Shown here: positions 54,740 through 64,000 of the stretch, in pieces | Layout: the number at the start of each line of letters is the position of its first letter | Position numbering within the stretch: position 1 is the first letter of the stretch | Source of the DNA: Myotis daubentonii | Taxonomy: Eukaryota; Chordata; Mammalia; Chiroptera; Vespertilionidae | NCBI RefSeq assembly: GCF_963259705.1 | Contig: NC_081844.1 | Coordinates: 30,334,294-30,398,293 of the forward strand | Reading direction: 5' to 3' | Length of the DNA stretch: 64,000 nucleotides | Position numbers and translations under genes: made by a program | Notes under the pieces: model-generated | What the model was told of the DNA's origin: nothing | Databases searched by the model: none | Seen by the model: the letters and a program-made list of their open reading frames with translations, nothing else

Positions 54740-54900
54740 GCCCAGCGCTCTGCCAGTTAACGCCGCCTGTAATTAAACTTCCCACAAATTAGCTGTCAGC
54801 CACGCTAAAGGGAACCGTCCCTCTCAAATGCCACCTTGACTTGCTGAATTGTGAGGCTTGTTGACAAAATAATTAAGGGCAGAGGGAGGCGACCAAAATT
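54740..54900. promoter_or_regulatory. AT-rich island, candidate conserved element
   Basis: 'gccagttaacgcc', 'cctgtaattaaacttcc', 'aaattagctgtc' and 'aaaataattaagggc' in 160 bases of non-repeat sequence. Inference. Confidence 0.33.
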
Positions 54901-55016
54901 TGGAGCCTTTCCCCCCTAATATCTCTACCGGTGTCCAAGGCCAAACACGCCCCTCCAGGACTTGTAAGGCTTTTTTTTCTGAGGTCCCGTGCGTTAATGC
55001 CACCCGTGTGGGAGGA

Positions 55017-55330
55017 AATACTAGTGAGCACCTTGTGGGCCAGGCACTGCGCTAGGAGCCGGTGACACACGGTGATCAAGGTAGACACAGTCATTTTCTT
55101 CTTGGAGCTCACACCCGTGTCACACATTTTTTACAGCAAAGGAAATAAATGAAGTTGTTACAGCTGGGGAAAAGCATTCCGAGAGAATGAACAGCCAGTG
55201 CAAAGGCCCTGAGGCAGGACCAGTCGCGAAGGGAGCTGGACCAGGTGCAGAGGGAGGAAAGGGGAGAAGTGGGCCAATTTGGGGATAGACTTTGCAGGCA
55301 GGAGTGACAGGATTGGCTGATATATCGTGA
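55017..55330 (-). repeat. L2 LINE 3' region, antisense
   Basis: 'ggccaggcactgcgctagg', then 'gtgcaaaggccctgaggcagg'. Confidence 0.8.
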
Positions 55331-55443
55331 GGAAGAAGAGGGTAAGAAAAAGGGAAAGAAGGGAGCGGCCAACTCCCAGATGTCTGGCCTGGGGGCAGAA
55401 GAAATGGATAGCTGATCAACAAAGATGCCAGAGTCCCATAGAG

Positions 55444-55655
55444 CAGTGGTTCTCAACCTTCTGGCCCTTTAAATACAGTTCCTCATGTTGTGACCCAACC
55501 ATAAAATGATTTTTGTTGCTACTTCATAACTGTAATGTTGCTACTGTCATGAATCATAGTGTAAATATCTGATATGCAGGATGGTCTTAGGTGACCTCTG
55601 TGAAAGGTTCGTTCGACCGCCAAAGGGGTCGCGGCCCACAGGTTGAGAACCGCTG
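55444..55655 (-). mobile_element. SPIN-type nonautonomous hAT element
   Basis: 212 bp in the opposite orientation to the other two: 'cagtggttctcaaccttctgg', 'ttgttgctacttcataactg', 'gatatgcaggatggtcttagg', 'ggtcgcggcccacaggttgag'. The flanking 8-mers do not match, so its target duplication is lost or the copy was rearranged. Confidence 0.9.
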
Positions 55656-56025
55656 AGCTGTTCACAAAAAGAAAAGTCTTTAGCCTCATGCAGGCCAATT
55701 GCCAAGGTCCAGGGAGTGTGGTTGGATGGAGTGAGGCCCCCAGTCCAGGCCTCACACCCCAGGCTCCCCTGGGGTTGGGTGGCCCAGCATTAAGGATGGA
55801 GGTGAATGCTACCCACGCCTGTTAGGATATAATCAGGTCCTGATGGCTGCAGAACCAAGCCCCCAGGACACCCCAGGGGAGACCAGGACGTGCCTGCCAA
55901 ATGCCCATGGGCTGCAGAGGCTTAAGGCCCAGCTCTCTGGGGTCAGAGGAGGGTTATGGGAGCCTCACCAGGCAGGCAGGAAGGCCAACACGGACCTCTG
56001 CGTTCTTGCTCCTCCCAGGATACCT
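55656..56025. other. Unique intergenic sequence
   Basis: Nothing recognised. Confidence 0.4.
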
Positions 56026-56029
56026 TGCA

Positions 56030-56405
56030 GCCCCACAGGACAGATTTCAGGCCCCCAAAGCACCTCAGGGCCTTTGCACAAGCTGTGCTTGTTACTTGTT
56101 CGCCTCCTTCACTACTCCTTTCTTATCCTTCAGGTCTTTGCTCAGGCACCGCTTCCTCCAGGCAGCCTCCCTGGCGCCTCAGCCTGAGTTAAGTGCTTCC
56201 TCCAGGTCCCCTCCCAGGTCTGTGCTTACACCATTATGGCCCTGGCCACCCTGTGTTGTACCCACCCGACACCGTGTCTGTCCTCTTCCCCCGTGGACTG
56301 GGAACCCCAGGAGTCTGGATCTGCCTTTGTCGCTCTCTGTTCCCACTGCCCAGCAGAGTTGGTGGCACACCGTAGGCTCAATAAATAATAGTAAATAATA
56401 ACAGA
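56030..56405 (+). repeat. L2 LINE 3' end
   Basis: 'cctcagggcctttgcacaagc', 'aggtctttgctcaggcacc', and the terminus 'caccgtaggctcaataaataa'. 56406-56660 is unique and AT-richer. Confidence 0.85.
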
Positions 56406-56672
56406 GCTTCTCTGAAACCCTTGGGGCCAGATGTGCTTCAGAATTCAGAATGTCCTAGAATTTAGGAAACTATCGGATGCAGTCAGCAAGTGTTATATGG
56501 AACTATCCACCAGGGCCTGAGCCGGCCCCTCCCCCTCCAATCAAACACAGTAGCAATATAATAGGAACATTCACAAAAATGGGATCAATAGAGCTTATTA
56601 ATAGCTAAAGGCCATTAACTCTTGATCTCAACGAGTTTTAGAGTCGTCCTGATGAAAACTTTCTGTTTTTAG

Positions 56673-56895
56673 AGCTTTATTTTAAATAATTTATTTTTAT
56701 TGATTGCAGAGAGGAAGGGAGAGGGAGAGAGAGATAGAAACACCAATGATGAGAGAGAATCATTGATTGGCTGCCTCCTGCGTGCCCCACACTGGGGATC
56801 CAGCCCACAACCTGGGCATGTGCCCTGACCAGGAATCGAACCGTGATCTCTTGGCTCATAGGTTGATGCTCAACCACTGAGCCACACCGGCTGGG
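56673..56895 (-). repeat. Ves SINE
   Basis: Full minus-strand copy flanked by CTGTTTTTAG at 56663-56672 and 56896-56905. Confidence 0.94.
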
Positions 56896-56984
56896 CTGTT
56901 TTTAGCTTTTTAGATGTTGGAGTTGTGGGTGAGGAACTGGAGTTGTTGGCTTGTGGCCAATGCTTATTGTGTGCCTTCACCTGC

Positions 56985-57290
56985 TTGGGCACAGAGAGGC
57001 AGTGTTTGCCTTGATCAAGAGCATGGGGTGTTTCAGGGCCTGGTTCAAATCCCAGCTTTGCCCACTTTGGAACTGTGGGGTGGGGACAGGAAACACCACC
57101 TTCCAGAACCTTGTTTTTTCCATCTGTAAAATGGACATGATAATGTACCTAATTTGTCGTGCTGTTGGTGGAGAGGATTAAATTATTTCGTTTATATTTA
57201 ATTTGTATGAAGTGCTTGGAATGTCACCAGGCCACTGTAAGTCCTCAAAAGCTACTTGTAAGCTGTATTTATTAAATTTAAAAAATAATA
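56985..57290 (+). repeat. MIR, well preserved, with A-rich end
   Basis: 'gcctggttcaaatcccagct', 'tttttccatctgtaaaatgg', 'gagaggattaaattatttcg' and 'gtgcttggaatgtcacc'. 57291-57460 is unique. Confidence 0.85.
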
Positions 57291-57477
57291 ATTAAATAGA
57301 CTGGAGAAGACTGAGGATAATTAAGATTATAGGCACCATAATCACCGAGAAAGTCACAGTGAGCAGAGATGTTCATTTCGAGGCATGTGATGAGACTTCA
57401 GGACAAACACAAAAGTGTAGAAAACAAGAAGAAAAGTATTACGTTTTCTCTCTCTCTCAATTAAAAACATACGTCCT

Positions 57478-57707
57478 GCCCTAGCTGGCTTGGCTCAGTG
57501 GATAGAGCGTGGGCCTGCGGACTGAAAGATCCTAGGTTCGATTCCAGTCAAGGGCACATGCCTGGGTTGCGGGCTCGATCCCCAGTGGGGGGCATGCAGA
57601 AGGCAGCCAATCAATGATTCCCTCTCAGCATTGACGTTTCTATCTCTCTCTCCCTCTCCCTTCCTCTCTGGAATCAATAAAATATATTAAAAACAAAACA
57701 AAAACAA
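57478..57707 (+). repeat. Ves SINE
   Basis: Full copy with near-perfect target duplication AAAACATACGTCCT (57464-57477) and AAAACACACGTCCT (57708-57721). Confidence 0.95.
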
Positions 57708-57724
57708 AAAACACACGTCCTTAG

Positions 57725-58640
57725 GGTCCTTTCTGGGGTGACAGAACTGCTGTTTATAGAGCTAGTGGTTACACAGGTGTATATATTTGTCAAGACTCCT
57801 CGAACTGCATACTTAAACCTCAATACAGGCAACCCCCCCCCCCACACACACACACATACAGATGAATGCCCGAACGCGTGCTTGCAGTCTCCTCCACGGC
57901 TGGTGGGAATGCAGCATGCCACAGCCCCTCTGGGCAACCGTTCGGCAGCTTCTTAAAAAGTTAAACACACACCTACCATATGACCCAACCATCATCCTGG
58001 GTGTTTGCCCAGGAGAAATGAAAGCATATGTCCACACGAAGACGTGTCTGACAATGTTGGTAGCAGCTTATTCAGAACAGCCAAACACAGGAAACAACCC
58101 AAATGCCCAGGCAACAGCGACCAGCTAAATGAGCCGGGTCCCTCCACACACGGGAATGAGCCCCCAGGAGGAGTGAGCTGTACTCAGACACGCAACCACT
58201 TGGAGTGAAAGACGCCAGATTCCAGACCATGTCCTGTATGATTCTATTTATAGCAATTTTAAAAATAGGCCAAGGAAACTGTGATGATGGAGAGCAGAAA
58301 GAGTTACCTAGGGTGGTGGTAGGTGGGGGGCGGGGTACTGACTGGAAGGGGGCCAGGAATCCTTGTCTGGTGGAAGGAGGCATGCTGCAAAATGCAAGCG
58401 GGCCCTGGAAAACTCAGCCGGAATTAGTGCCAAAGAATCCAGGGTGACATTTTTTTCCCCGCAGGAAAAACAAAGTATCAAAATTTTAAATAAAGACCGT
58501 ATTTGACCTTGCACTTGCTAGCCTCACCTCCACTTCCCTCTCCCGTTACTGGGGTTGGGCAGACGTGCACCCAGCCCTACACTTCGGATTTGTGCCTTTG
58601 CTGTGTGGAAGTTACACCTCAACGAGAAAGTTAAGGAAGA
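57725..58640 (+). repeat. L1 LINE 3' region, two fragments
   Basis: 57725-57832 is an L1 3' end ('ggttacacaggtgtatatatt'), followed by a C/CA run. 57860-58640 is a second L1 3' segment ('ggctggtgggaatgcagcat', 'acctaccatatgacccaacc', 'ctgtatgattctatttatag', 'tggaagttacacctcaa'). Confidence 0.8.
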
Positions 58641-58785
58641 AAGAGACCAGGTGCACAAAACAACCTTATTTACTCTCGAGAACCCACATTTTTTTTTTTT
58701 TAAGTCCATTAGGATGCGTCTGGGAGAGAAAAGGGGATAAAGGAAGAAGAAAAAAGTATGGAAAGCCAGTCGCGGTGGCGTGGGG
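58641..58785. other. Short unique stretch
   Basis: Contains a T run at 58689-58701; nothing else seen. Confidence 0.4.
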
Positions 58786-59165
58786 ATGGGATCAAATAAA
58801 TGTTTGTTGAATAACTACGGCAGCGAACAGGGCACGGCTCCCGGCAGCACCCGGGAGCGGCCAGGAAATACGCAAGTGAACAAGGTAGTTAAGAGGTGAG
58901 CCCTTCACGCCGTCCTCCCCTCCGGCCTCTGCCACCCCTGCCGGCTTGGCAGCCTCTGACCGCAGCCTCGCCGCCTCCCCTTTCCTCCGCCGCCTGCACC
59001 TCTGGCTGGGAGCGGGAAGGAGAGGTGTCGGCCCGGTGGTGGGTCCCTCTCCCCCATGAATGATCCCGTGAGCCCTCGGAGGGCAGGGACCTGGTGCCAT
59101 CTCGCTACCGCTGTTTCCCCAGTGAGCTCTCGGGCTGGCATTCAGCGGGCGCTCAATACACGTGC
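58786..59165. repeat. L2-derived patches in GC-rich sequence
   Basis: 58792-58815 is an L2 3' terminus ('aataaatgtttgttgaata'). 59060-59160 resembles another ('ggagggcagggacctgg', 'cagcgggcgctcaatacacg'). The rest is unique. Confidence 0.5.
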
Positions 59166-59389
59166 AACTGTCCTGCAAGATCACAGCTCCGGGGCCTTTT
59201 GACTGCGCGGAGGTGCAAAGGGGAGAAGGGTCTTTAGCCGTCGGGCTCCTCTGGGGAGACGGTGCACCCCTGAGCTCAGAGGGGGGCAGGCAGAGGTCTC
59301 CAAGTCCAGCCCCTTCTCGCCGGGGTCAGAGCCCAGCGAGGGGCATGAGTAGGCGGGGGTCTCACAGTCAGGAGTGGGTACAGGTGCCA
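59166..59389. other. GC-rich flank of the CpG segment
   Basis: No repeat recognised. An open frame crossing it relies on a GTG and has no domain. Confidence 0.4.
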
Positions 59390-59620
59390 CCCCGGGGGGG
59401 GGGGCGAGGGGCGCGTGCGCGAGGCTGCGGGACCCCACCCCCCTTGCTTCGGACCGGCTCCGCTTTCCTGGGGGCGACGGGAGAACGGCCTCCAGGCTGG
59501 CCAATGGGAACGTGGAGTGGGCGCATTACCTCATCAGGCAGCACGGCCATTGGCTGAGGGCTCCCGATGGGCGGGAGCCGAGGAGCAGATGGGACCAGCG
59601 GGAAGGGTCTTGGCAGAGGA
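59390..59620. promoter_or_regulatory. CpG-rich segment with divergent CCAAT boxes, candidate promoter
   Basis: About 20 CpGs in roughly 210 bases, a forward CCAAT (GGCCAATGGG near 59500), an inverted one (CCATTGGCTG near 59549) and a GC box (GGGCGGG near 59571). This is the layout of a CpG-island, NF-Y-type promoter and could fire in either direction. No convincing reading frame or splice structure lies next to it, so a noncoding transcript or an enhancer-like island are alternatives. No recognised transposon covers it. Confidence 0.4.
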
Positions 59621-59960
59621 GGAAGAGAAAGAGAGGGAGGGGAGGAAGCCCGCGACGAGAACACTGCAGTGTTTGCCTGGCTGTGAGCGGATCTTTATCG
59701 TGTGTGTTTCGCCCTCTACTCCCTGTCGCCCCCTTTGCCTGGCCATCCCAAGACTGATTTTAGGGGGGAAGCAGGAGGGCATGAAGGGTCCCCTCACTCC
59801 CTCCGAAATTAGGAGCCCCCTCCCCCAAACACACAAAGTGTCCCCAAGGCAGCATGGACAGACCCCCTTCCCCCAAATCAAACAGGACCTCAGTTTGCCA
59901 GTCCGCCTGGGACATCACCATTCATCCCACGGGGCATAGCCGGCCATGGAGCACCCGCAG
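59621..59960. other. Unique sequence downstream of the CpG segment
   Basis: No splice-site-plus-frame combination stands out. Confidence 0.4.
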
Positions 59961-59964
59961 GTTG

Positions 59965-60055
59965 CAGGCGTGCCTCTCTGGGCCTCAGTTTTCCTCTGTG
60001 TGAAATGGGGTTGATAAAAGTCCCCACGTCTGGGAGGTGGGTGCTGTGAAGATCC
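59965..60055 (+). repeat. MIR fragment
   Basis: 'gggcctcagttttcctctgtg' followed by 'gaaatggggttgataa'. Confidence 0.75.
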
Positions 60056-60860
60056 ATTCATTCAGCTAACAAGCACACATTGAGCACTTACTGTATCCCA
60101 GGCCCCTGTTGGGTAATGGGGGTACAGCAGTGGCCAAGGCAGGCCTCCGCCCAGCTCCTTGACCTTGGGCCTGGTGAGAAAACAAACATAGACAGATGGA
60201 CATCCATTTCAGAGGGCCCCAGTGTTAGTCTTATGCGGAAAATAAAAGCAAGGGGAGAAGGTGTAAGGAGAATGAGTTGGAAGCTGCTTTAAGCTCAACA
60301 ATCAAAGAGGGCTTCCCTGAGGAGGTGATGTTTAGATAGAATAAAAAGAAGCATTGAGAAGATTTGGGGGAGTAGCATTCCAGGCAGAGGGAGGCAGCAG
60401 GTGTAAAGGTCCTGAGGCAGGACTATAACTGGCGTGTGGAAGGAACAGCAAGGAGGCCCATTGGCTGGAGCAGAGGGAGGGAGGGAGGGAGAGAGAGGGA
60501 GAAGGTGAGGGCAGGAAGGGGACTGGGACAGGTCATGCAGAGGCTTGTGGGCCACAGAGAGAACTTGGACTTTCTACCCTAAAGGAGGTGAGAGCCTTGG
60601 AGGGCTGTGAACAGAGAAGAGACAGGACCTGACTTGGGTGACCACAGGTGTGTGTCCCCTCCTCCCGCCATGGCTGCGTCAGGGAGGATGGACTGTGGGA
60701 GGATGGACTAGGGTGGGAGCAGGGGGACCAGGGTTGGGGGGACTGCGCACTGGTCCAGGTGGGTGATGACGGAGCCAGACCAGGGTAGGAGCCATGGAGG
60801 GAGCCAGAAGTAGATGAGATCCAGATAGATTTTGGAGCCAACAGATTTCATTCCAGAGCA
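60056..60860 (-). repeat. Long L2 LINE 3' segment, antisense
   Basis: About 800 bases in antisense order: 'gagcacttactgtatcccagg', 'ccctgaggaggtgatgttt', 'gtgtaaaggtcctgaggcagg', 'agagaacttggactttctacc'. The most complete L2 in the window. Confidence 0.85.
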
Positions 60861-61296
60861 GGAGTGGTGAGCAGTAGCAGAGTAATTGGGTGGCCTTTCC
60901 CTCCCCTACTTCACCAGGCCTCTACACTCTAGACCAAGTGAGTGAGTGAGTCACCCCTGGCTGAGAGGGATGCCCTGGGCCCTGACTCAGGCTTCCTGTC
61001 CAGGCGTCTTTGACTCATCCACAACCCCCAATCCTCACTGGAGTCCAAGTGTGCCCCCCAAGTGAGACCAGTAACACATCACAGCGCCCCCCCCAAAGGC
61101 TTTCTGCAGGGTCCTCCCACCTTCTTGGCTGAGAACCCCAACTCTGCAACCCTAGCCGGCCCGATGCCTAAATCTCCCCTTGGTGGTTAGTGTGGTGTTG
61201 TCTTGCATACCTCCAGGACTGGGAAACTCGCTCTTAGAAGCTGCATAGAAGATCTTAGGATTGACCCCCAAATCTGCCTCCATCAGCAGGGATATC
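60861..61296. other. Unique intergenic sequence
   Basis: Nothing recognised. Confidence 0.4.
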
Positions 61297-61870
61297 TTTG
61301 TTTTTCATTTTATTTTTAATGCAAAACCAGACTTGTTTGTACACACACCCATGAAGGAAAGCAGTCTTCTGTCAGATGGGGAAGATTGAGATTCTGAAGT
61401 GGCTGATTTGGGGACCTACGGCCACGGGAGGGCTTGCGCTGCTGCCGTCAGATGTGCGGTCTATTCACCTGACACTTCAGCAGGCTTTTGAAACGGCTCT
61501 TCCTCCTCCGGGCCTGCTTGCCCGATCCCCGTGACATACACGCTGGCGTTCCAGGTGGTTGGGGTACTTCTGTTTGCCCAGGTACTTCCCCACGAAGGGC
61601 AAGAAGTCAGAGTCATTGCTGGCAGCAGCGGTGGTCCTCAGGTCCAGCGGGCGTTTGGGTAACTTGTTCTCCAGAGAAGACTAGAGCGCGCTTGCCAGTT
61701 CCCCGGTTTTCTCTCAGGCCTCTTACTCACCGAAAGGCAGAGTTTACCCTCTCGTCCTCTTAGATATCTCAGGAATTGCTTCCCATGCAATTCATGCACT
61801 TCAGTTTGGTCTTCAGAGAATGAGGCAGCGCGAGGTTCTCCTGGGTCTTCAGGGTGATAACAGGCTGTGG
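61297..61870 (-). pseudogene. Possible decayed retrocopy, parent not identified
   Basis: On the minus strand, protein-like stretches in shifting frames (near 61840-61790, 61660-61560 and 61570-61485) are broken by stops and at least one frameshift. They are followed by a UTR-like region with AATAAA (within 61308-61317) and an A-rich end. This layout fits an intronless copied mRNA, but I do not recognise the parent and cannot exclude an old transposon. Confidence 0.3.
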
Positions 61871-62125
61871 ATACCTAAGCACCACTGAGGGGGAGCTCAT
61901 CAGATGCCGTGGGATTAATAGCCACCCGACACGCCACAGAGAGGGGGTGCTGGGCCGCCATCTCAGCTTTAGGGAAAACCAGGCATAAGCAGGGCTTGGC
62001 AGAGAGATCTTTTAAAATATACATCTGAGCTTGCTCCCATCACCCCCAGTCTCCGCAGTCAGCCTGAAAAGACCCGGGAAGTCTGGTCTCTGCAGACGTC
62101 TCCCGCTCAGCCCTCCCAGTCCCCG
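61871..62125. other. Unique intergenic sequence
   Basis: Nothing recognised. Confidence 0.4.
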
Positions 62126-62129
62126 CCAG

Positions 62130-62335
62130 CGTAGCCTGCCTACTTCCTCCTCAACCTTTGCACAAGCTGTTCTGGCTCTACTCCGAAGGCCCTTCTCCCT
62201 CCCTCCCTCCCTCTCTTCCTCCCTCGCTCCCGTCCTCCCTCCCTTCCTTTTTTTTCTTTTCTTGCCTGCCTCTTTGGCACCTCTTTAGGTGTCAGCCCTT
62301 CCAGGAAGGCTTCCCCCACCCCTGGGGGAGGTAAG
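62130..62335 (+). repeat. L2 LINE fragment
   Basis: 'cctttgcacaagctgttctgg' and 'cccttccaggaaggcttcccc', with a CCCT-rich run between them. Confidence 0.75.
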
Positions 62336-62374
62336 GAACCGCTTGGTCCCTCCCGCACACATTGTATCTCCCCC

Positions 62375-62720
62375 AACTGGCCTTGCAAATTAGAATAACC
62401 ACTCGCCTGCTGCCCACCTCTAAATTGGTGGCTGCCTGCAGGGCTCTGGAAGTCACCAGCCTCGACTTTTGTGGAAATTTGATTCTCCCCAGAACTGCAC
62501 CCCCCAACCCCCCCCCGGCTCTCCCTGGGGGGCATCATTAGTTTAAAACCATCTCCTCTGATCTGCTCACCACAGGCCGCCTCCCGAGAAGCACTGCCAC
62601 TTGCCCAGCCCCTTGTGAAGAGTGAGTGACTAACAGCCATTAGATTAACGGGAAAGGCGCAGCGTTTTCGTTTCGGCTGCCTCTACAGACTAAATGTTCC
62701 CGTGTAATTACAATTAAGGA
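62375..62720. promoter_or_regulatory. AT-rich islands, candidate conserved element
   Basis: 'cttgcaaattagaataacc', 'ggaaatttgattctcc', 'cattagtttaaaacc', 'cattagattaacggg' and 'gtgtaattacaattaagg' in non-repeat sequence. Enhancer role inferred from composition. Confidence 0.35.
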
Positions 62721-63040
62721 CACACTCGGATGTGCCTGCTCCTGGCTTTCTTGCCTCTCTCCTCCGATTTCCCCTCTGCTTCGGCCTTCTCGTCCTCAGC
62801 TTCCTTCCCAGCCTCCTCCGTCTCCCCACCTGCCTGCCCAGAAACTCCGTTTTTTCTTTCTTCCTGCCTCTCTTCATGTCTGTCTGTCCTCTTTCTCAGT
62901 CGCTGCCTCTCTTTCTATAGCTCAAATTCCTTCATCTTTCCATGTCTTTCTCCATCGCTTCCTGTCTTCGCTGGTCTGCCCCTCCTTTTCTTTCTGTCTT
63001 TGCCAGTCTCCAGAGTCCTTCTCGCCCCTTTGTCTAGGTC
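62721..63040. repeat. Pyrimidine-rich tract
   Basis: CT-rich plus strand with no clear period. The 188-codon open frame here is compositional and runs into L1 and SINE sequence. Confidence 0.6.
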
Positions 63041-63044
63041 CAGC

Positions 63045-63195
63045 TTGCATTTTAAAGTGCACAAGCCTCACGTGTGTGGCCTAAGAATCATCGCATGGGT
63101 ATACAGCCGCGTAGCCACCACCAGGTCAAGACGGAACGTTCTCGTCCTCAGAGCTCCCGCTGTGCCCCCTCCCAGTCAGGCCTCCTCAAGGGTAA
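63045..63195 (-). repeat. L1 LINE fragment, antisense
   Basis: 'cattttaaagtgcacaagc', 'gggtatacagccgcgtagcc' and 'ccaccaccaggtcaagac'. Confidence 0.65.
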
Positions 63196-63209
63196 ATGTG
63201 GTTCTTTTC

Positions 63210-63427
63210 TTAAATTTTTTATTTTTATTTATTTCACAGAGAGGAAGGGAGAGGGAGAGAGAGATAGGAACATCAGTGATGAGAGAGAATCATTGATCAG
63301 CTGCCTCCTGCACCCACCCCACTGGGGATCGGGCCTGCAACCCGAGCATGTGCCCTGACCGGGAATTGAACCTTGACCTCCTGATTCATAGGTCAACGCT
63401 CAACCACGGAGCCACACCAGCTGGGCT
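63210..63427 (-). repeat. Ves SINE
   Basis: 'atttatttcacagagaggaag', 'tcagctgcctcctgcacc', 'gcatgtgccctgaccggg', 'ccacggagccacaccagc'. Confidence 0.93.
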
Positions 63428-63835
63428 TGTTTTTTTTTCTTCTTTTTCTTTTCCCACCCTGATCCTGGGACTGAGCACCCTTTGCATCTTCTGCCTTCCC
63501 CAGGTGCCCCTCCAGGGCAGGGCCAGGCGAGGGGCCATGTGCCTGGGACCCTGAGAAGCCTCCTGTGGATGAAATGGCCCTTCCCAGAAGCCAAGTATGG
63601 CCCCTAGAGGTTCCCAAGGGACTTACAGGCCAGGGCCTGGGAGACAGAGGTCCCTGTGTAGCCAGAACACCCTTTGTCCTAACGCTCTTTAGGTCCTGGT
63701 TCAAAAAATCTGACATTATTGCTTACCAGGCTCTTATGAGGACAAAGGCCCTCCCAGGTCCTTGACCAGACCTATAGGTGAGCCTTTGAGCACAGGGGAC
63801 CTTGAGGGACCGGGGGCCTTCACTTCTCCTTCACC
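63428..63835. other. Unique intergenic sequence
   Basis: Nothing recognised. Confidence 0.4.
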
Positions 63836-64000
63836 TGTATGGACAGCAAAACTGAGGCCCCGCATGGGACCTGCCCAAGGGCACGGAGTGAGTCCGGACC
63901 CGGTAGAGTTAGGACCCAGGTCTCCTGGGGACCAGGGCAGGCTGGTCCCTGTTCTTTCCTGAGCCTCAGTTTTCCCCATATGTGAAATGGGAGGTTGAGG
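63836..64000. repeat. Facing MIR fragments at the window edge
   Basis: 63840-63930 is MIR (-) ('acagcaaaactgaggccccg'). 63945-64000 is MIR (+) ('gagcctcagttttccccata') and runs off the end. Confidence 0.65.

Noticed and set aside
59162..59557. 131-codon open frame over the CpG-rich segment
   Set aside because: Begins at a GTG, has no recognisable domain and a composition typical of GC-rich noncoding DNA.
62730..63296. 188-codon serine/phenylalanine-rich frame resembling a membrane protein
   Set aside because: Encoded by a CT-rich tract and then by L1 and Ves sequence.
1627..63427. tRNA genes
   Set aside because: Sequences resembling A and B boxes are present, but each belongs to a Ves-type SINE with the diagnostic body and tail; none folds as a complete tRNA followed by a T-run terminator.
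1..64000. An undescribed multi-gene system
   Set aside because: Both strands were read through. One host gene, regulatory candidates and transposons account for what can be recognised. Nothing resembles a defence island, biosynthetic cluster or viral genome.

Overview
This is vertebrate nuclear DNA, almost certainly from a vespertilionid (evening) bat. The evidence is about two dozen tRNA-derived Ves-type SINEs, two tandem HeliBat-type Helitron fragments, mariner MITEs, and hAT MITEs of the SPIN and related types. These sit on an old mammalian background of L2, MIR, L1 and MLT1/MaLR LTRs. There are no prokaryotic operons, phage genes or CRISPR arrays.

Only one protein-coding gene is well supported. 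It is an intact, intronless ZNRF4 (PA domain, one membrane segment, RING-H2) at 47812-48894 on the + strand, with a strong Kozak context and a poly(A) signal 70 bases after the stop. The rest is intergenic. In human, ZNRF4 lies alone in a gene-poor interval between PTPRS and TINCR/SAFB2, which fits what is seen here, although no neighbouring exon could be identified.

Layout. 1-8.2 kb: L2/MIR/L1 fragments, a double Ves insertion and a possible (-) retrocopy fragment. 8.2-17 kb: a 221-bp palindromic hAT MITE, MLT1 LTRs and a second double Ves insertion. 17-29 kb: two further hAT MITEs, L2/MIR, several AT-rich islands with homeodomain-like motifs, and an inverted Ves pair. 29-31 kb: L1 nested in L1, with two Helitrons inside. 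31-40 kb: L2, mariner MITEs, and an L1 broken by a mariner and a Ves. 40.4-41.4 kb: a long CCTCT pentanucleotide array and pyrimidine tract. 41.9-42.6 kb: a possible solo LTR. 45.4 kb: a heptamer minisatellite. 46-49 kb: SPIN, L2 and ZNRF4. 49-59 kb: L1, two more SPIN copies, L2 and Ves. About 59.4-59.6 kb: a CpG-rich segment with divergent CCAAT boxes that looks like an orphan promoter. 61.3-61.9 kb: a possible decayed retrocopy. 62-64 kb: L2, L1 and Ves.

I found no undescribed multi-gene system. The points most worth following up are the CpG-rich candidate promoter, the AT-rich candidate enhancers, the short N-terminus of ZNRF4 and its CRE-like upstream site, and the transposon architecture (same-site double SINE insertions, nested Helitrons, SPIN copies). 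Repeat family names are from recognition of consensus motifs, not from a search; edges are approximate except where a target-site duplication fixes them.
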